Below, one piece after another: positions 1 through 11,185 of a stretch of 64,000 nucleotides of DNA (positions are counted from its first letter, which is position 1; every line of letters starts with the position of its first letter). Origin of the DNA: Ryuthela nishihirai (taxonomy: Eukaryota; Arthropoda; Arachnida; Araneae; Heptathelidae); assembly GCA_038380435.1 (NCBI GenBank), contig JAWZYU010000034.1, forward strand, positions 43,400,901 to 43,464,900, in the 5' to 3' direction. The notes under the pieces were generated by a model. The model worked only from the letters and a program-made list of their open reading frames with translations. It did no database searches and had not been told where the DNA came from. Both the position numbers and the translations under genes were made by a program.

Positions 1-54
1 CCATCGGTGTTCCCCTACTGACCGTGGGCAGGGCGGGTAATTTTGCAGAGATAA
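1..54 (-). mobile_element. SINE-A fragment, cut by window edge
   Basis: Reads as the reverse complement of the mid-body of SINE-A (the segment between the tRNA-like head and the repeated tail) and stops abruptly near base 54. Too short to say more. Confidence 0.75.
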
Positions 55-214
55 CATTTAATTCTGGAAAATAAAGCATTTTTTATAAACCCAACATAAT
101 ACCGTATAACGATTGTTCAAAAAGAAAAAAAAAAGCGACATGACCATTTTTGTAGGTCGATATTTTGTTTGTCGATTCCGTGATCAGCACGGAACACTTT
201 ATAAATAAAAAAAT

Positions 215-378
215 AATAAATACCCCCTCAAGCAGCTGCTTGCCACAGAGGTCTGACAGGAGCCTGTCAGTTTATATGCCAGAGTAGGAGATCTGAGAGG
301 ATGGCAAGACCTCAGCAGAAAAACGACACACACATCCATATAAATAAATAAAATAAATCCCCCCTTAAGCAGCACGAG
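215..378 (-). mobile_element. SINE-B, 5'-truncated, plus a second tail scrap
   Basis: Reverse complement of the SINE-B body: the CAGCTGCTTGAGGGGGTA tail lies at the left and the copy runs to about 339, where the tRNA-like head is missing. A second, shorter tail fragment (CCCCTTAAGCAGC) follows at about 353-378, so two truncated copies abut. 5' truncation fits target-primed reverse transcription. Confidence 0.75.
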
Positions 379-1670
379 AGAAAAAAAATCAGTAGTCTAC
401 AACGAGCTAAACTATCCGCTTATTCAAAAAAATGTCTTGGCAATTATCTTCGGAAAAAGCAAGAGGGAAAAAAAAAAGAAAAACTACTGTTCTGAGTGAT
501 ATCTAAAAAGGAAAAATGAAAGGAATTATTATAAGCGATAAATAACATTAAGATGCACACTTGTGCAGGAAACAAACCCTCTACAGTCAATTCATATTCA
601 TTGCAGAACGTATCCTTCAATTACGTTGGCCCATGCAGCCACAGTGGAGATTTATGCAGCCACATTCCTTCATTTCTGAACCCATTAGCACCTGCATGCG
701 TAACTTGGTGTCCCCTCAATGAGAGAACTGTTTCCTCTACACCAGTCACAGACTTCGCCACTTACTAAGACCTTACATTATTGTTACTCTTCACGTGAGC
801 GCATCTTCCATTCGCATATTAGTTATTCGACCCCTTGGTAGGTATCTTTTCTGATCTTCCTTTACACCCTCTGAGCATCATGTGTCTTCCACGTATCTTC
901 CCATCCTAGATCTCCTGCTCTTTAGACATCCTCCGCACACATGCCTGTATCTTCCTTAGCTTTTCTCTAACAACCCTCCCAAATTCCCCCAACCAGCTTC
1001 CTCTTCACTCCCAGTATTGATCCGAGGAGCCTCCATCCCGCGGGAACAACTAATCTTTCCTCCATCCCCATACTAGCTATTCCCATCTATTTGCAAGTCA
1101 GTCGGCACTGAGGCGACCGCAGCGACTTATCGGAGAAGCATCTTCAAGGCAGCTGAATTCCCTCTACTCTTATGAAACAACATTCGGGGTTTGAGGTATT
1201 ATAGTGCTGGGTCCCGCGCCCACTTTTTATTATATCCGTTGTCACTTTTTTAGAGCAAAGTAGAAACAGCTGCGCAAGCTCTGTCTGTGTCGTGAGGCTG
1301 ACACCCAAAACTGTCCTGATCTAATATATGCACATTTTTCTTTTCAAAGCGATATAGTTTCTTTCTTTTTTTATCTGAAATAGGCAACATAGGCAGTGCG
1401 TTCTGCCGTCTTCTTGTTTTCGCATCTAAGCGGAGAAATCTCTTCTAAGCAAACGACGAATTATTTTTAACGATAGATTTTTAAGTAAAAGCTTTCGGAT
1501 TTATGCACTCTGTAAAAATTGAGCTTTCTAATCTCGATTTCTGCATGAATTGGTCTCTCGCGCACAAAATAAAAAAAAAAAATTTCGCTTTCTTACAGAA
1601 AGGAATCGTTCAGAAATTTATTGCACGCGTTTATCTCATTTCCTTGCCTAATCATTCACTCTTAATATAC
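379..1670. other. Single-copy stretch, no recognised gene
   Basis: No repeat seen elsewhere in the window and no protein family I recognise. Open frames are at most about 71 codons (553-768) and lack a recognisable domain. The sequence is moderately C/T-rich at 640-1100. It could be intergenic or intronic; I cannot tell. Confidence 0.4.
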
Positions 1671-1673
1671 AGA

Positions 1674-2395
1674 GGCGGGGGTGGCTCAGTCGGTAGCGCG
1701 CCAGGCTCATAATCTGCAATTCCCAGGTTCGAGTCCCAGCTGGGTCAGCTTTGAGATTTATCTCCACAAAATTCCCTGCCCTGTCGACGGTCAGTAGGGG
1801 ACACCGATGGGCTTCGAAAGGCCGCCGTCCGTCGGATGGGACGTTAAGCCGTAGCCCCGTGTGCGGGAGAGCCATACCCTGTGCACGTTAAAGAACACGC
1901 TGGATGGCCTTGACGGAAGGCTACCATCTGTCTGCCAACAGCTGTTACAGTGGGTCCCCTCCCCCAACCTTCTCTGAGCCTTCGGGGTCCATGTGACCTG
2001 GCCATTTAGCCCATGGTGTGCAAAAAAGTGCCGCTCAGAGGTAAAACAACCCAACGTCAAAGAACACGCTGGATGGCCTTGACGGGAGGCTACCATCTGT
2101 CTCCCAACAGCTATTCCAGTGGGTCCCCTCCCCAACCTTCTCTGAGCCTTCGGGGTCCATGTGACCTGGCCATTTAGCCCATGGTGCGCAAAAAAGTGCC
2201 GCTCAGAGGTAAAACAACCCAACGTTAAGGAACACGCTGGATGGCCTTGACGGGAGGCTACCATCTGTCTCCCAACAGCTGTTCCAATGTGTCCCCTCCC
2301 CCAACCTTCTCTGAGCCTTCGGGGTCCATGTGACCTGGCCATTTAGCCCATGGTGTGCAAAAAAGTGCCGCTCAGAGGTAAAACAACTCACCAAC
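1674..2395 (+). mobile_element. SINE-A, tRNA-like head with three tandem tails
   Basis: The head carries a consensus-like pol III A box (TGGCTCAGTCGG) and B box (GGTTCGAGTCC). The loop reads CTCATAA, giving anticodon CAT as in tRNA-Met; many other copies have CTCGTAA. The body follows, then three copies of the roughly 170-bp tail starting near 1886, 2053 and 2222, each ending in AAAACAACCCAAC or a variant. The long minus-strand open frames across it, up to 183 codons, are translations of the tail and not genes. Confidence 0.9.
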
Positions 2396-2429
2396 TTAAT
2401 ATATAGTGAAGGTTAGGATGATTTACTTA

Positions 2430-2594
2430 TCTCTGTGCGGCACTTTTTTTTTGCAAACAATGGCGTAAATGGCCAGGTCACAAGGACCCCAATAGCACAG
2501 AGAAGGTTGGGGAAAGGAGACTCACTGGACAACTGTTAAGAGACAGATGGTAGACTGCCGTCAAAGCCATCCAGCGTGTTCTTTAATGTGTACA
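2430..2594 (-). mobile_element. SINE-A tail fragment, inverted
   Basis: A single diverged tail unit in reverse orientation, beginning near GCGGCACTTTTT and ending at a GTGTTCTTTAATGTG junction. It abuts the next, oppositely oriented copy directly, suggesting rearrangement or successive insertion. Confidence 0.8.
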
Positions 2595-2942
2595 TGGTAA
2601 TCTGAAGTTCCCAGGTTTGAGTCACAGCTGGGTCAGCGTTGAGATTTACCTCCGCAAAACTCTCCGCCCTGCCCTCGGTGAATAGGGGATATCGATGGGC
2701 TTGGAAAAGCCGACGTCCGTCTGAGAGAACGTTAATTCGCGACTCCGTGTACAGGAGAGCCATACCTTGTGCACGTTAAAGAACACGCTGGATGGCTTGA
2801 CGGGGGGCTACCATTTGCTTTCTAACAACTTTTCCAGTGAGTCCCCTCCCCCAACCTTCTCTGAACCTTCAGGGTCCTTGTGACTTGGCCATTTAGCCCA
2901 TTGTGTGAAAAAAGTGCCGCTCAGGGGTAAAACAACCCAACC
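2595..2942 (+). mobile_element. SINE-A, head-truncated, one tail
   Basis: Begins within the anticodon region (GTAATCTGAAGTTCCC), keeps a mutated B box (GGTTTGAGTCA), then body and one tail ending AAAACAACCCAACC. More diverged than neighbouring copies, so probably older. Confidence 0.85.
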
Positions 2943-2945
2943 ACA

Positions 2946-3185
2946 GAATCGAGGCTTAACGCCCCATGCGACGGACGGTGGCCTTTCCAAGCCCATCGGT
3001 GTCCTCTACTGACCGAGGGCAGGGCGGAGAATTTTGCGGAGATAAATCTCAACGCTGTCCCAGCTGTGACTCGAACCTGGGAACTTCAGATTACAAGCCT
3101 CGCGCGCTACCAACTGAATCTCCCCCCCTTTCCTGCACTCTGGGCTTAACGTCCCATCGGATGGAGGGTGACCTTTTCAAGCACA
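2946..3185 (-). mobile_element. SINE-A head and body, inverted, running into a minisatellite
   Basis: Reverse-complement body and tRNA-like head at 2946-3135, then a second partial body at about 3143-3185 whose last recognisable SINE bases (AAGCACATCAGCGTCCC, matching AAGCCCATCGGTGTCCC) are the first unit of the adjoining 22-bp array. Confidence 0.8.
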
Positions 3186-3796
3186 TCAGCGTCCCTTTTC
3201 TAGAACATCAGCGTCCCTTTTCTAGAACATCAGCGTCCCTTTTCTAGAACATCAGCGTCCCTTTTCTAGAACATCAGCGTCCCTTTTCTAGAGCATCAGC
3301 GTCCCTTTTCTAGAACATCAGCGTCCCTTTTCTAGAGCATCAGCGTCCCTTTTCTAGAACATCAGCGTCCCTTTTCTAGAACATCAGCGTCCCTTTTCTA
3401 GAGCATCAGCGTCCCTTTTCTAGAACATCAGCGTCCCTTTTCTAGAGCATCAGCGTCCCTTTTCTAGAACATCAGCGTCCCTTTTCTAGAGCATCAGCGT
3501 CCCTTTTCTAGAACATCAGCGTCCCTTTTCTAGAGCATCAGCGTCCCTTTTCTAGAACATCAGCGTCCCTTTTCTAGAACATCAGCGTCCCTTTTCTAGA
3601 ACATCAGCGTCCCTTTTCTAGAACATCAGCGTCCCTTTTCTAGAGCATCAGCGTCCCTTTTCAAGCACATCAGCGTCCCTTTTCTAGAGCATCAGCGTCC
3701 CTTTTCTAGAACATCAGCGTCCCTTTTCTAGAACATCAGCGTCCCTTTTCTAGAACATCAGCGTCCCTTTTCTAGAGCATCAGCGTCCCTTTTCTA
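3176..3796. repeat. 22-bp minisatellite, about 28 units, born from SINE-A
   Basis: Unit ACATCAGCGTCCCTTTTCTAGA repeats almost perfectly, with A/G alternation in the AACAT/GAGCAT step. Each unit carries TCTAGA. The left edge merges with SINE-A body sequence. A founder-like unit with CAAGCACAT recurs near 3660, which suggests block duplication as well as unit-by-unit growth. Confidence 0.95.
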
Positions 3797-4059
3797 TCCG
3801 AAGGAAGAATGAGGATTCAACAAAGAAAATCTGAACGCTGACAACTGGCAACTGCAGATTAGGAACATGACCGTCTATCACTTAGTTAAGACCCGCAGCA
3901 ATGGGTCCTAACTGCAAAGCTCCACTGAGCCTCAACTCAATTTGCTTCAGAGTTTGCTCCCTACACAGCAACGATTGCATCAACTTTTTACATAAGGCTT
4001 TGTAAGAAGCGCCTTTATGCGACAGCATAAAAGACAACCTCACAGGTGAGTGGGGCTTT

Positions 4060-4772
4060 GTTGTTGAGTTGTTTTACCTCTGAGCGGCACATTTTTGCAC
4101 ACCATGGACTGAATGGCAAGGTCACAAGGACCCCGAAGGCTCAGAGAAGGTTGGGGGAGGGGACCCACTGGAACAGCTGTTGGGAGACAGATGGTAGCCT
4201 CCCGTCAAGGCCATCCAGCGTGTTCTTTAACGTTGGGTTGTTTTACCTCTGAGCGGCACTTTTTTGCACACCATGGGCTAAATGGCCAGGTCACATGGAC
4301 CCCGAAGACTTAGAGAAGGTTCGGGGAGGGGACCCACTGGAACAGCTGTTGGGAGACAGATGGTAGCTTTCCGTCAAGGCCATCCAGCGTGTTCTTTAAC
4401 GTTGAGTTGTTTTACCTCTGAGCGGCATATTTTTGCACACCATGGACTAAACGGCAAGGCCACAAGAACCCCGAAGGCTCAGAGAAGGTTGGGGGAGGGG
4501 ACCCACTGGAACAGCTGTTGGGAGACAGATGGTAGCCTCCCGTCAAGTCCATCCAGTGTGTTCTTTAACGTACACAGGGTATGGCTCTCCCGCACACGGA
4601 GTCACGGCTTAACGTCCCATCCGACGGACGGCGGCCTTTCCAAGCCCCTCGGTGTCCCCTATTGACCATGGGGGGGGGGGGAGTTTTGTGGAGATAAGTC
4701 TCAATACTGACCCAGTTGGGACTCGAACCTGGGAACTACAGATTACGAGCCTGGCGCGCTACCGACTGAGAT
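4060..4772 (-). mobile_element. SINE-A with three tails, inverted
   Basis: Tails begin near 4065, 4235 and 4405, followed by body and a tRNA-like head ending at CTACCGACTGAG. A short G-run (about 4671-4681) has replaced part of the body. Long open frames here are repeat translations. Confidence 0.9.
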
Positions 4773-4854
4773 GAGTGGGGCGATTCAGTCATCAAACAAA
4801 TTCTCCGATAACATCGTCTCGAGAGAACGAGGGTATGAAAAAGAGAATGGTGTG

Positions 4855-7075
4855 GATCCTTAATATCATGTAAGCCTTAGTGATATCAAACGCATTAGTA
4901 TCATGAAATAAATTAAAACCGTGAAATGTTTTGATTGTGTGAAACATCTTAACGTTATAAAATACCCTAAGAGTGCGACGCTTAATTATAATGAAAAGTC
5001 TTGACAGTGTGATACAGCTTAATGGTATGATACACTTTAATAGTGGGAAATGCCTTAATAGTATGAACCACATTATGGTAATTCTATGAGAGAGAAATAC
5101 TAAGAGGCATTTTCTACGAATCGTATTCATAATGTAAAACAACTTAACATTACCAAACGCCTTTATATCAAAAGTCTTAATATTGTAAAAGCCTTGATGA
5201 AAAAAACGTTTTCATTTATGAAAGCCTTGATTATTAAGAAACGCCTTAATACTATGAAAACCTTAATGATAAGAAACGCCTTAATTCTATGAAAACCTCA
5301 ATGATAAGAAATGCCTTAATCCTATGAAAGCCTTAATAAGAAACGCCTTAATTCTATGAAAACTTGAATGATAAGAAACGCCTTAATCCTATGAAAACCT
5401 TTATGATAAGAAACGCCTTAATTCTATGAAAACTTCAATAATAAGAAACGCCTTAATCCTATGAAAACCTTAATGATAAGAAACCCCTTAATTCTATGAA
5501 ACCTTCAATAACAAGAAACGCCTTAATCCTATGAAAACGTCAATGATAAGAAACGCATTAATCCTATGAAAACCTTAACGATAAGAAACGCCTTAATCCT
5601 ATAAAAACTTCAATGATAAGAAACGCCTTAATCCTATAAAAACTTCAATGATAAGAAACGCCTTAATCCTATAAAAACTTCAATGATAAGAAACGCCTTA
5701 ATTCTATGAAAACTTCAATGATAAGAAACGCCTTAATTCTATGAAAACTTCAATGATAAGAAACGCCTTAATCCTATGAAAACTTCAATGATAAGAAACG
5801 CCTTAATCCTATAAAAACTTCAATGATAAGAAACGCCTTAATTCTATGAAAACTTCAATGATAAGAAACGCCTTAATCCTATGAAAACCTTAACGATAAG
5901 AAACGCCTGAATCCTATAAAACTTCAATGATAAGAAACGCCTTAATCCTATAAAAACTTCGTTTCTTAACGACAAGAAACGCCTTAATCCTATAAAAACT
6001 TCAATGATAAGAAACGCCTTAATTCTATGAAAACTTCAATGATAAGAAACGCCTTAATCCTATGAAAACCTTAACGATAAGAAACGCCTGAATCCTATAA
6101 AACTTCAATGATAAGAAACGCCTTAATCCTATAAAAACTTCGTTTCTTAACGACAAGAAACGCCTTAATCCTATAAAAACTTCAATGATAAGAAACGCCT
6201 TAATTCTATGAAAACTTCAATGATAAGAAACGCCTTAATTCTATGAAAACTTCCATGATAAGAAACGCCTTAATCCTATGAAAACGTCAATGATAAGAAA
6301 CGCCTTAATCCTATGAAATCTTCAATGATAAGAAACGCCTTAATTCTATGAAACTTCAATGATAAGAAACGCCTTAATTCTATGAAAACCTTAATGATAA
6401 GAAACGCCTTAATCCTATGAAAACGTCAATGATAAGAAACGCCTTAATTCTGTGAAAACCTTAACGATAAGAAACGCCCGAATGACGTAAAAAGCCTCAA
6501 TATTATGAAAGCCTTAATGATAAGGAGCATCTTAGTAGTATGAAAGCAGTAATGATAAGAAACGCCTTAATTCTATGAAAACCTTAATGATAAGAAACGC
6601 CTTAATCCTATGAAAACGTCAATGATAAGAAACGCCTTAATCCTATGAAAACTTCAATGATAAGAAACGCCTTAATTCTATGAAACTTCAATGATAAGAA
6701 ACGCCTTAATTCTATGAAACTTCAATGATAAGAAACGCCTTAATTCTATGAAAACTTCAATGATAAGAAACGCCTTAATTCTGTGAAAACCTTAACGATA
6801 AGAAACGCCCGAATGACGTAAAAAGCCTCAATATTATGAAAGCCTTAATGATAAGGAGCATCTTAGTAGTATGAAAGCAGTAATGATAAGAAACGCCTTA
6901 ATACTATGAAAATCTTAATGATTAGAAACGCCTTAACACTATGAAAGCGTTAATGATGAGAAAAGCCTTAATACTATGACACACCTTAAGAGTGTGAGAG
7001 ATATTAATGCTATGAAACATCTTGATAACGTGAAACGGCCTAAAGTTATGAAACGCCTGACTGTCACGCAGCATT
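4855..7075. repeat. Minisatellite: 35-bp dimeric unit with 17-18-bp half-units
   Basis: The central units alternate an 18-bp half (AAACGCCTTAATCCTATG) and a 17-bp half (AAAACTTCAATGATAAG), giving a 35-bp period. At both edges (about 4860-5200 and 6900-7070) only degenerate 17-18-bp units on the theme ATGAAA-CCTTAA are visible. Larger blocks recur: the stretch with CTTCGTTTCTTAACGACAAG occurs near 5950 and again near 6130, and the one with AAGGAGCATCTTAGTAG near 6520 and 6850. Confidence 0.93.
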
Positions 7076-7079
7076 CCTG

Positions 7080-7670
7080 AATGTGAGTATTTCTCATTTA
7101 AAGTGAAAAAGAGAAAAGTTGGTCGTCAATGATTCTTTCAATCTCTTTCTCTTGCAATGGAGGGAGGAAGACGATGATGCTGGGGAGGAGAGAGAGCAGT
7201 AGTCCTGCTGTGTGCGTCTTGCGTCGGAGGTCAGTTGAGTCCACGTGCCGGAGTGCACCTCAATGGCAAGGAACGATGGGTGACGCCAGCTGAAGCGGGG
7301 GGAGAGGAATACCACTCGAGGGAACAAGCTGCTGCCACGTGCAGGATGGGGGGAATCAGAGAGGCAGAAAGGGAGGGAGGAAGTCTACCAGCGATCGATG
7401 CTTGCCTCTTTCCACCTCCATCTTGCTACGGGCTGCATATCCTCGGTGGTAAAGCTAATTGGCCCAGGGCCCTCCGTGTCCCCTGGCCGCCGCGTCACCG
7501 CTGACATAGACACCGCTACAGGCTGGGGAATCTTTTCCCTCCGTCTCAGCCTCGGGAAAGGATGGAGCTACCGGTGTTGTGATGCAGTTGACAGGATGAA
7601 GCCGAACTCTGTTCGCTCTTTGGATCGTAGAGGGAGTTTTTTTTTGTGTGTGTATGTGTCGGTCTAATCG
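7080..7670. other. GC-richer single-copy island
   Basis: Compositionally unlike the AT-rich surroundings, with several CG dinucleotides and overlapping open frames on both strands (7094-7327 minus, 7235-7504 plus, 7398-7667 plus; 77-89 codons). No domain or repeat is recognised. It could be a promoter-proximal or untranslated exon region of an unidentified gene; this rests on composition only. Confidence 0.3.
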
Positions 7671-8078
7671 ACGAGAAACTACACGCAGAGAAATTTCACA
7701 CTTGTTTGTTGTCGTGTCTTTATTTTTTAATTTGAGTTATTGAAATTGAACTTTTCATCTTAAATGTCAGTAGCCGTCAAATGGAGATGCGCATAAATTA
7801 CGAAAATATCCTTCAAGAATATTCCTGAAATTTTTTTTTTGTATTTTTTGCGTTCTATGAGCAGTAACTGTAATAAAGGGGGGGGGGATGCAATAATGAA
7901 AGATGTTTTTGATTTTTTTTTTACAGAAATGTCTTTGGTGTTTTTTTTTTAATAGAAAAATTGATATCTCTGAAATACAAGTAATCGTGCATGTTCGCAG
8001 AGGTTATGAACTTGGAACACAATTAAGCCTTTCTCATATCGACCAGTAAACAATTCTAACACTCAATGTCACCTTAAA
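7671..8078. other. AT-rich spacer with homopolymer runs
   Basis: Holds poly-T runs and a G-run near 7877-7887. I see no gene or repeat family here. Confidence 0.4.
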
Positions 8079-8788
8079 TATACCTCCACACAAAGGTTGA
8101 GTTGTTTTACCTCTGAGCGGCACTTTTTTGCAAACCATGGGCTAAATGGCCAGGTCACAAGGACCCCGAAGGCTCAGAGAAGGTTGGGGGAGGGGACCCA
8201 CTGAAACAGCTGTTGGGAGACAGATGGTAGCCTCCCGTCAAGGCCATCCAGCGTGTTCTTTAACGTTGGGTTGTTTTACCTCTGAGCGGCACTTTTTTGC
8301 ACACCATGGGCTAAATGGCCAGGTCACAAGGACCCCGAAGGCTCAGAGAAGGTTGGGGGAGGGGACCCACTGAAACAGCTGTTGGGAGACAGATGGTAGC
8401 CTCCCGTCAAGGCCATCCAGCGTGTTCTTTAAGGTTGGGTTGTTTTACCTCTGAGCGGCACTTTTTTGCACACCATGGGCTAAATGGCCAGGTCACAAGG
8501 ACCCCGAAGGCTCAGAGAAGGTTGGGGGAGGGGACCCACTGGAACAGCTGTTGGGAGACAGATGGTAGCCTCCCGTCAAGGCCATCCAGCGTGTTCTTTA
8601 ACGTGCACAGGGTATGGCTCTCACGCACACGGGGCCACGGCTTAACGTCCCATCCGACGGACGGCGGCCTTTCCAAGCCCATCGGTGTCCCCTACTGACC
8701 GTGGGCAGGGCGGGGAATTTTGCGGAGATAAATCTCAACGCTGACCCAGCTGGGACTCGAACCTGGGAACTATACCTTCACACAAAGG
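8079..8788 (-). mobile_element. SINE-A with three tails, flanked by an 18-bp TSD
   Basis: The flanks TATACCTCCACACAAAGG (8079-8096) and TATACCTTCACACAAAGG (8771-8788) match at 17 of 18 bases, marking a retroposed insertion of 8097-8770. Three near-identical tail units lie between them. The head is truncated just past the B box and lacks the A box, so this copy could not be transcribed from its own pol III promoter. Confidence 0.95.
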
Positions 8789-8979
8789 GCATCTTTTGGC
8801 ATAAGCAAAGTAGGCAAACGCTGAGGACCGCGATTTTTTGGGACTAATTTTTATTACTACATATCGTGACGAGAGGAAAAATTCCTGCAAAGGAGGACAT
8901 ATTTTATATTTGCCTAGGGGCCCCAGGTAAGGCTTAAGATGTCACTGTCCCCAAACGACAGTCCTTCGAGTCATAGCAC

Positions 8980-9432
8980 ATGAAACATTTCCATTTGTTG
9001 GAGAGGTTTGTACCTAGAGGAGGTTCAGAAGCACGGCAATTTGCTATTGTTGTTATTTTACTGGTGATAGAGATAAGTTCGAGTCCACTATTTGTAGGGC
9101 GGACTCGGGCTGAGAACAGTACTGACGACTTCGGATTTAAGATTAAAACAGCACGGACGACTTCGGACTCAGGTTCAAAACAGCACAGACGACCTCGAAC
9201 TCGGGCTCAAAACAGCACGGGCGACTTCGGATTTAAGATTAAAACAGCACGGGCGACTTCGGATTTGAGATTAAAACAGCACGGACGACTTCGGATTTGG
9301 GCTCAAAACAGCACAGACGACTTCAGACTCAAACTCAAAACAGCACAGACGACTTCAAACTCAGGTTCAAAACAGCCCGAGTCCGAAGTGGTCTGTGTGT
9401 TAAACCAAAGTCGAAAATATGAGCCCAAATAA
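8980..9432 (+). repeat. 32-bp degenerate tandem repeat (9100-9385) within a 150-codon open frame
   Basis: A unit of the type CAGCACGGACGACTTCGGA plus CTCAGGTTCAAAA recurs about nine times with alternating GATTTAAGATTA and CTCGGGCTCA variants. The period of 32 is not a multiple of three, so the open frame reads successive units in different phases. That argues against selection on a protein. The N-terminal part (about residues 1-45) has a hydrophobic run but no family I recognise. Confidence 0.8.
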
Positions 9433-9769
9433 ATGAGCCCCAAAAAATAGTAATATTAGTTCTAATAACAGATCATTCTTCATAATATTAATTTGAACTT
9501 CCTCTGTTAGAGGGTGCTAAAGGCATAAAGTAAAAAACTGTTCATTGTCTTTAAAAACAAACAGTTCATTTTCCCACAAGCAACACATTATTCTTATTAT
9601 TATTTATTGAATTAATTGCCTAGGTTACTATATAGGTACGTAGGCCTAACTCTTTGTCATTGCTTTTAGTTTCATGCTTTACTTTTATAATAGCTAAAAA
9701 TGTTATTCCGTCTCATTTGCAAAAATTTATAAAACTTCTACCGATAGATTAAAATTTTTAAATCTTTTA

Positions 9770-10215
9770 TCCTACAGCAATTTATATAAATATAATGTAA
9801 TAATTAAAAAAATTTTTGACGAAACTTACAAACTAAAAATTCAACATAATAAAAATACAAGACTTCAAAACCAAGGTTATTACAAATTGCCAAATTTTCG
9901 AAATAATTACGGGAAACATACCTCCGAATATCAAGTACCACTTATATTTAATGCTATTCCAAAAGAATTACTAAATACAGATTCTTTTAGAAGACTTAAA
10001 ATGGAATTGAAAAATTATTTGGTATTTTCTAGTTAACTGATTTTTATGTGTTGTGTTTTGTGGATTTATTTGATGTACCCCATTTTTGTGGCTGAATGAC
10101 CTATGTTTAATATAATTTATTCATTTTCCTGCAGATAAGCTATTTAGCTTTGCGGGTCAAAGTGTAAATGTATTTGTATTCTTTACTGTTATGAATAAAA
10201 ATTATATTCTTAAAA
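9770..10215 (+). pseudogene. LINE 3' end: reverse-transcriptase C-terminal tail and 3' UTR
   Basis: An open reading from about 9774 to the stop near 10036 encodes a tail of the kind found at the C-terminus of several non-LTR retrotransposons: a FRNNYGKHTSEYQVP segment, then LIFNAIPKELL and a basic FRRLKMELKNYL stretch. A 3' UTR of about 170 bp follows and ends in an A-run near 10210. Everything upstream of the tail is missing, as in a 5'-truncated insertion. The clade cannot be fixed from so little sequence. Confidence 0.6.
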
Positions 10216-10218
10216 AAA

Positions 10219-11181
10219 AAACTTTGAGAACTATATCGCCAAAAACTGAGTTTTTGGAAGTGACAGTTTTTGATTATTTATGAATCAAAATCACGATGTT
10301 AGTTCCATGGGAACATCATTACCACAGAAAAATTAAGCCCTGTTTCATTCTAAATGCGATTTCAACTTCATAATTTCAGCCCATTTGAGGACACTTTGAT
10401 CAACCATTTAGTGCACAGTTAGTAAATGCTTCAAATGTGATTGCTAGATGACCAGTACCTTTAAACAAACAAGACGCACTTGCCTAGATGGCTCCAACCT
10501 AAAATGGCGACTCCATATACGAAGATTACAAGAGATTCGATATCCATTGCAGTATAACATTTTCCCCTCCGTTTTAAAGATCTTTAAAAATGAATAACAT
10601 CGGCACAAGTTCAATAATATTTGCCCCCATTACCCCAATTATCATTCTCAAAGGAGGGGAAGGACTCCATTTGCCCCCCAGATCAGAAACTACTTCTGCA
10701 TATGTCTACAAACGCATAAAGTGCAAATACAGCTCTGTATATGGGTGACTCTGATGCTCTTATCAGATGAAACTTCACAAACGTTGACAGATCAGTAAGT
10801 GTCCTTGATCTAAGCTCTGAGAGCTGATAGGATTATTTCTGATCCCATCTTGCCTCCCAGACTTGAGATGAGTTGGACGTGAAGTTTCGAGTTCTGTCAC
10901 AGACTTTTGTATTCTTCCTCCCACTCCGATACTCCGTTTTTTTTTATTCTTTCGAAAATCCCAATCAATGTTCTACACTGACTTCTCTTTCGCTTACTTG
11001 ATAAAAAAAAAGTATATAAAAAAACTTGAAATTAAACGCTTTGTTTTAAAGGAGACTTTTTAAAGATCCTATTTTTGTTGTGAATTGAAAGGAGAGGTAA
11101 TTTCTAAGGGAGTGAATATCATTTAGAGTCGGTACTAAAAAACTTCAGAGAACATCTACATTCTATGAATTTTCCTCCTCA
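10219..11181. other. Single-copy AT-rich stretch
   Basis: No repeat, RNA or convincing open frame seen. Composition is mixed, with no island-like GC peak. Confidence 0.4.
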
Positions 11182-11185
11182 ATGC

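Noticed and set aside
1791..2342. Long frames encoding peptides of the ARSHGPRRLREGWGRGPTG or CFTSERHFFAHHGLNGQ type, here and at many other sites
   Set aside because: They are translations of the SINE-A tail and body, recur on either strand with each copy, and grow with tail number. No independent sign of a gene.
5200..6900. CRISPR-like regular spacing in the 35-bp array
   Set aside because: Both halves of each period are repeated sequence; there are no variable spacers.
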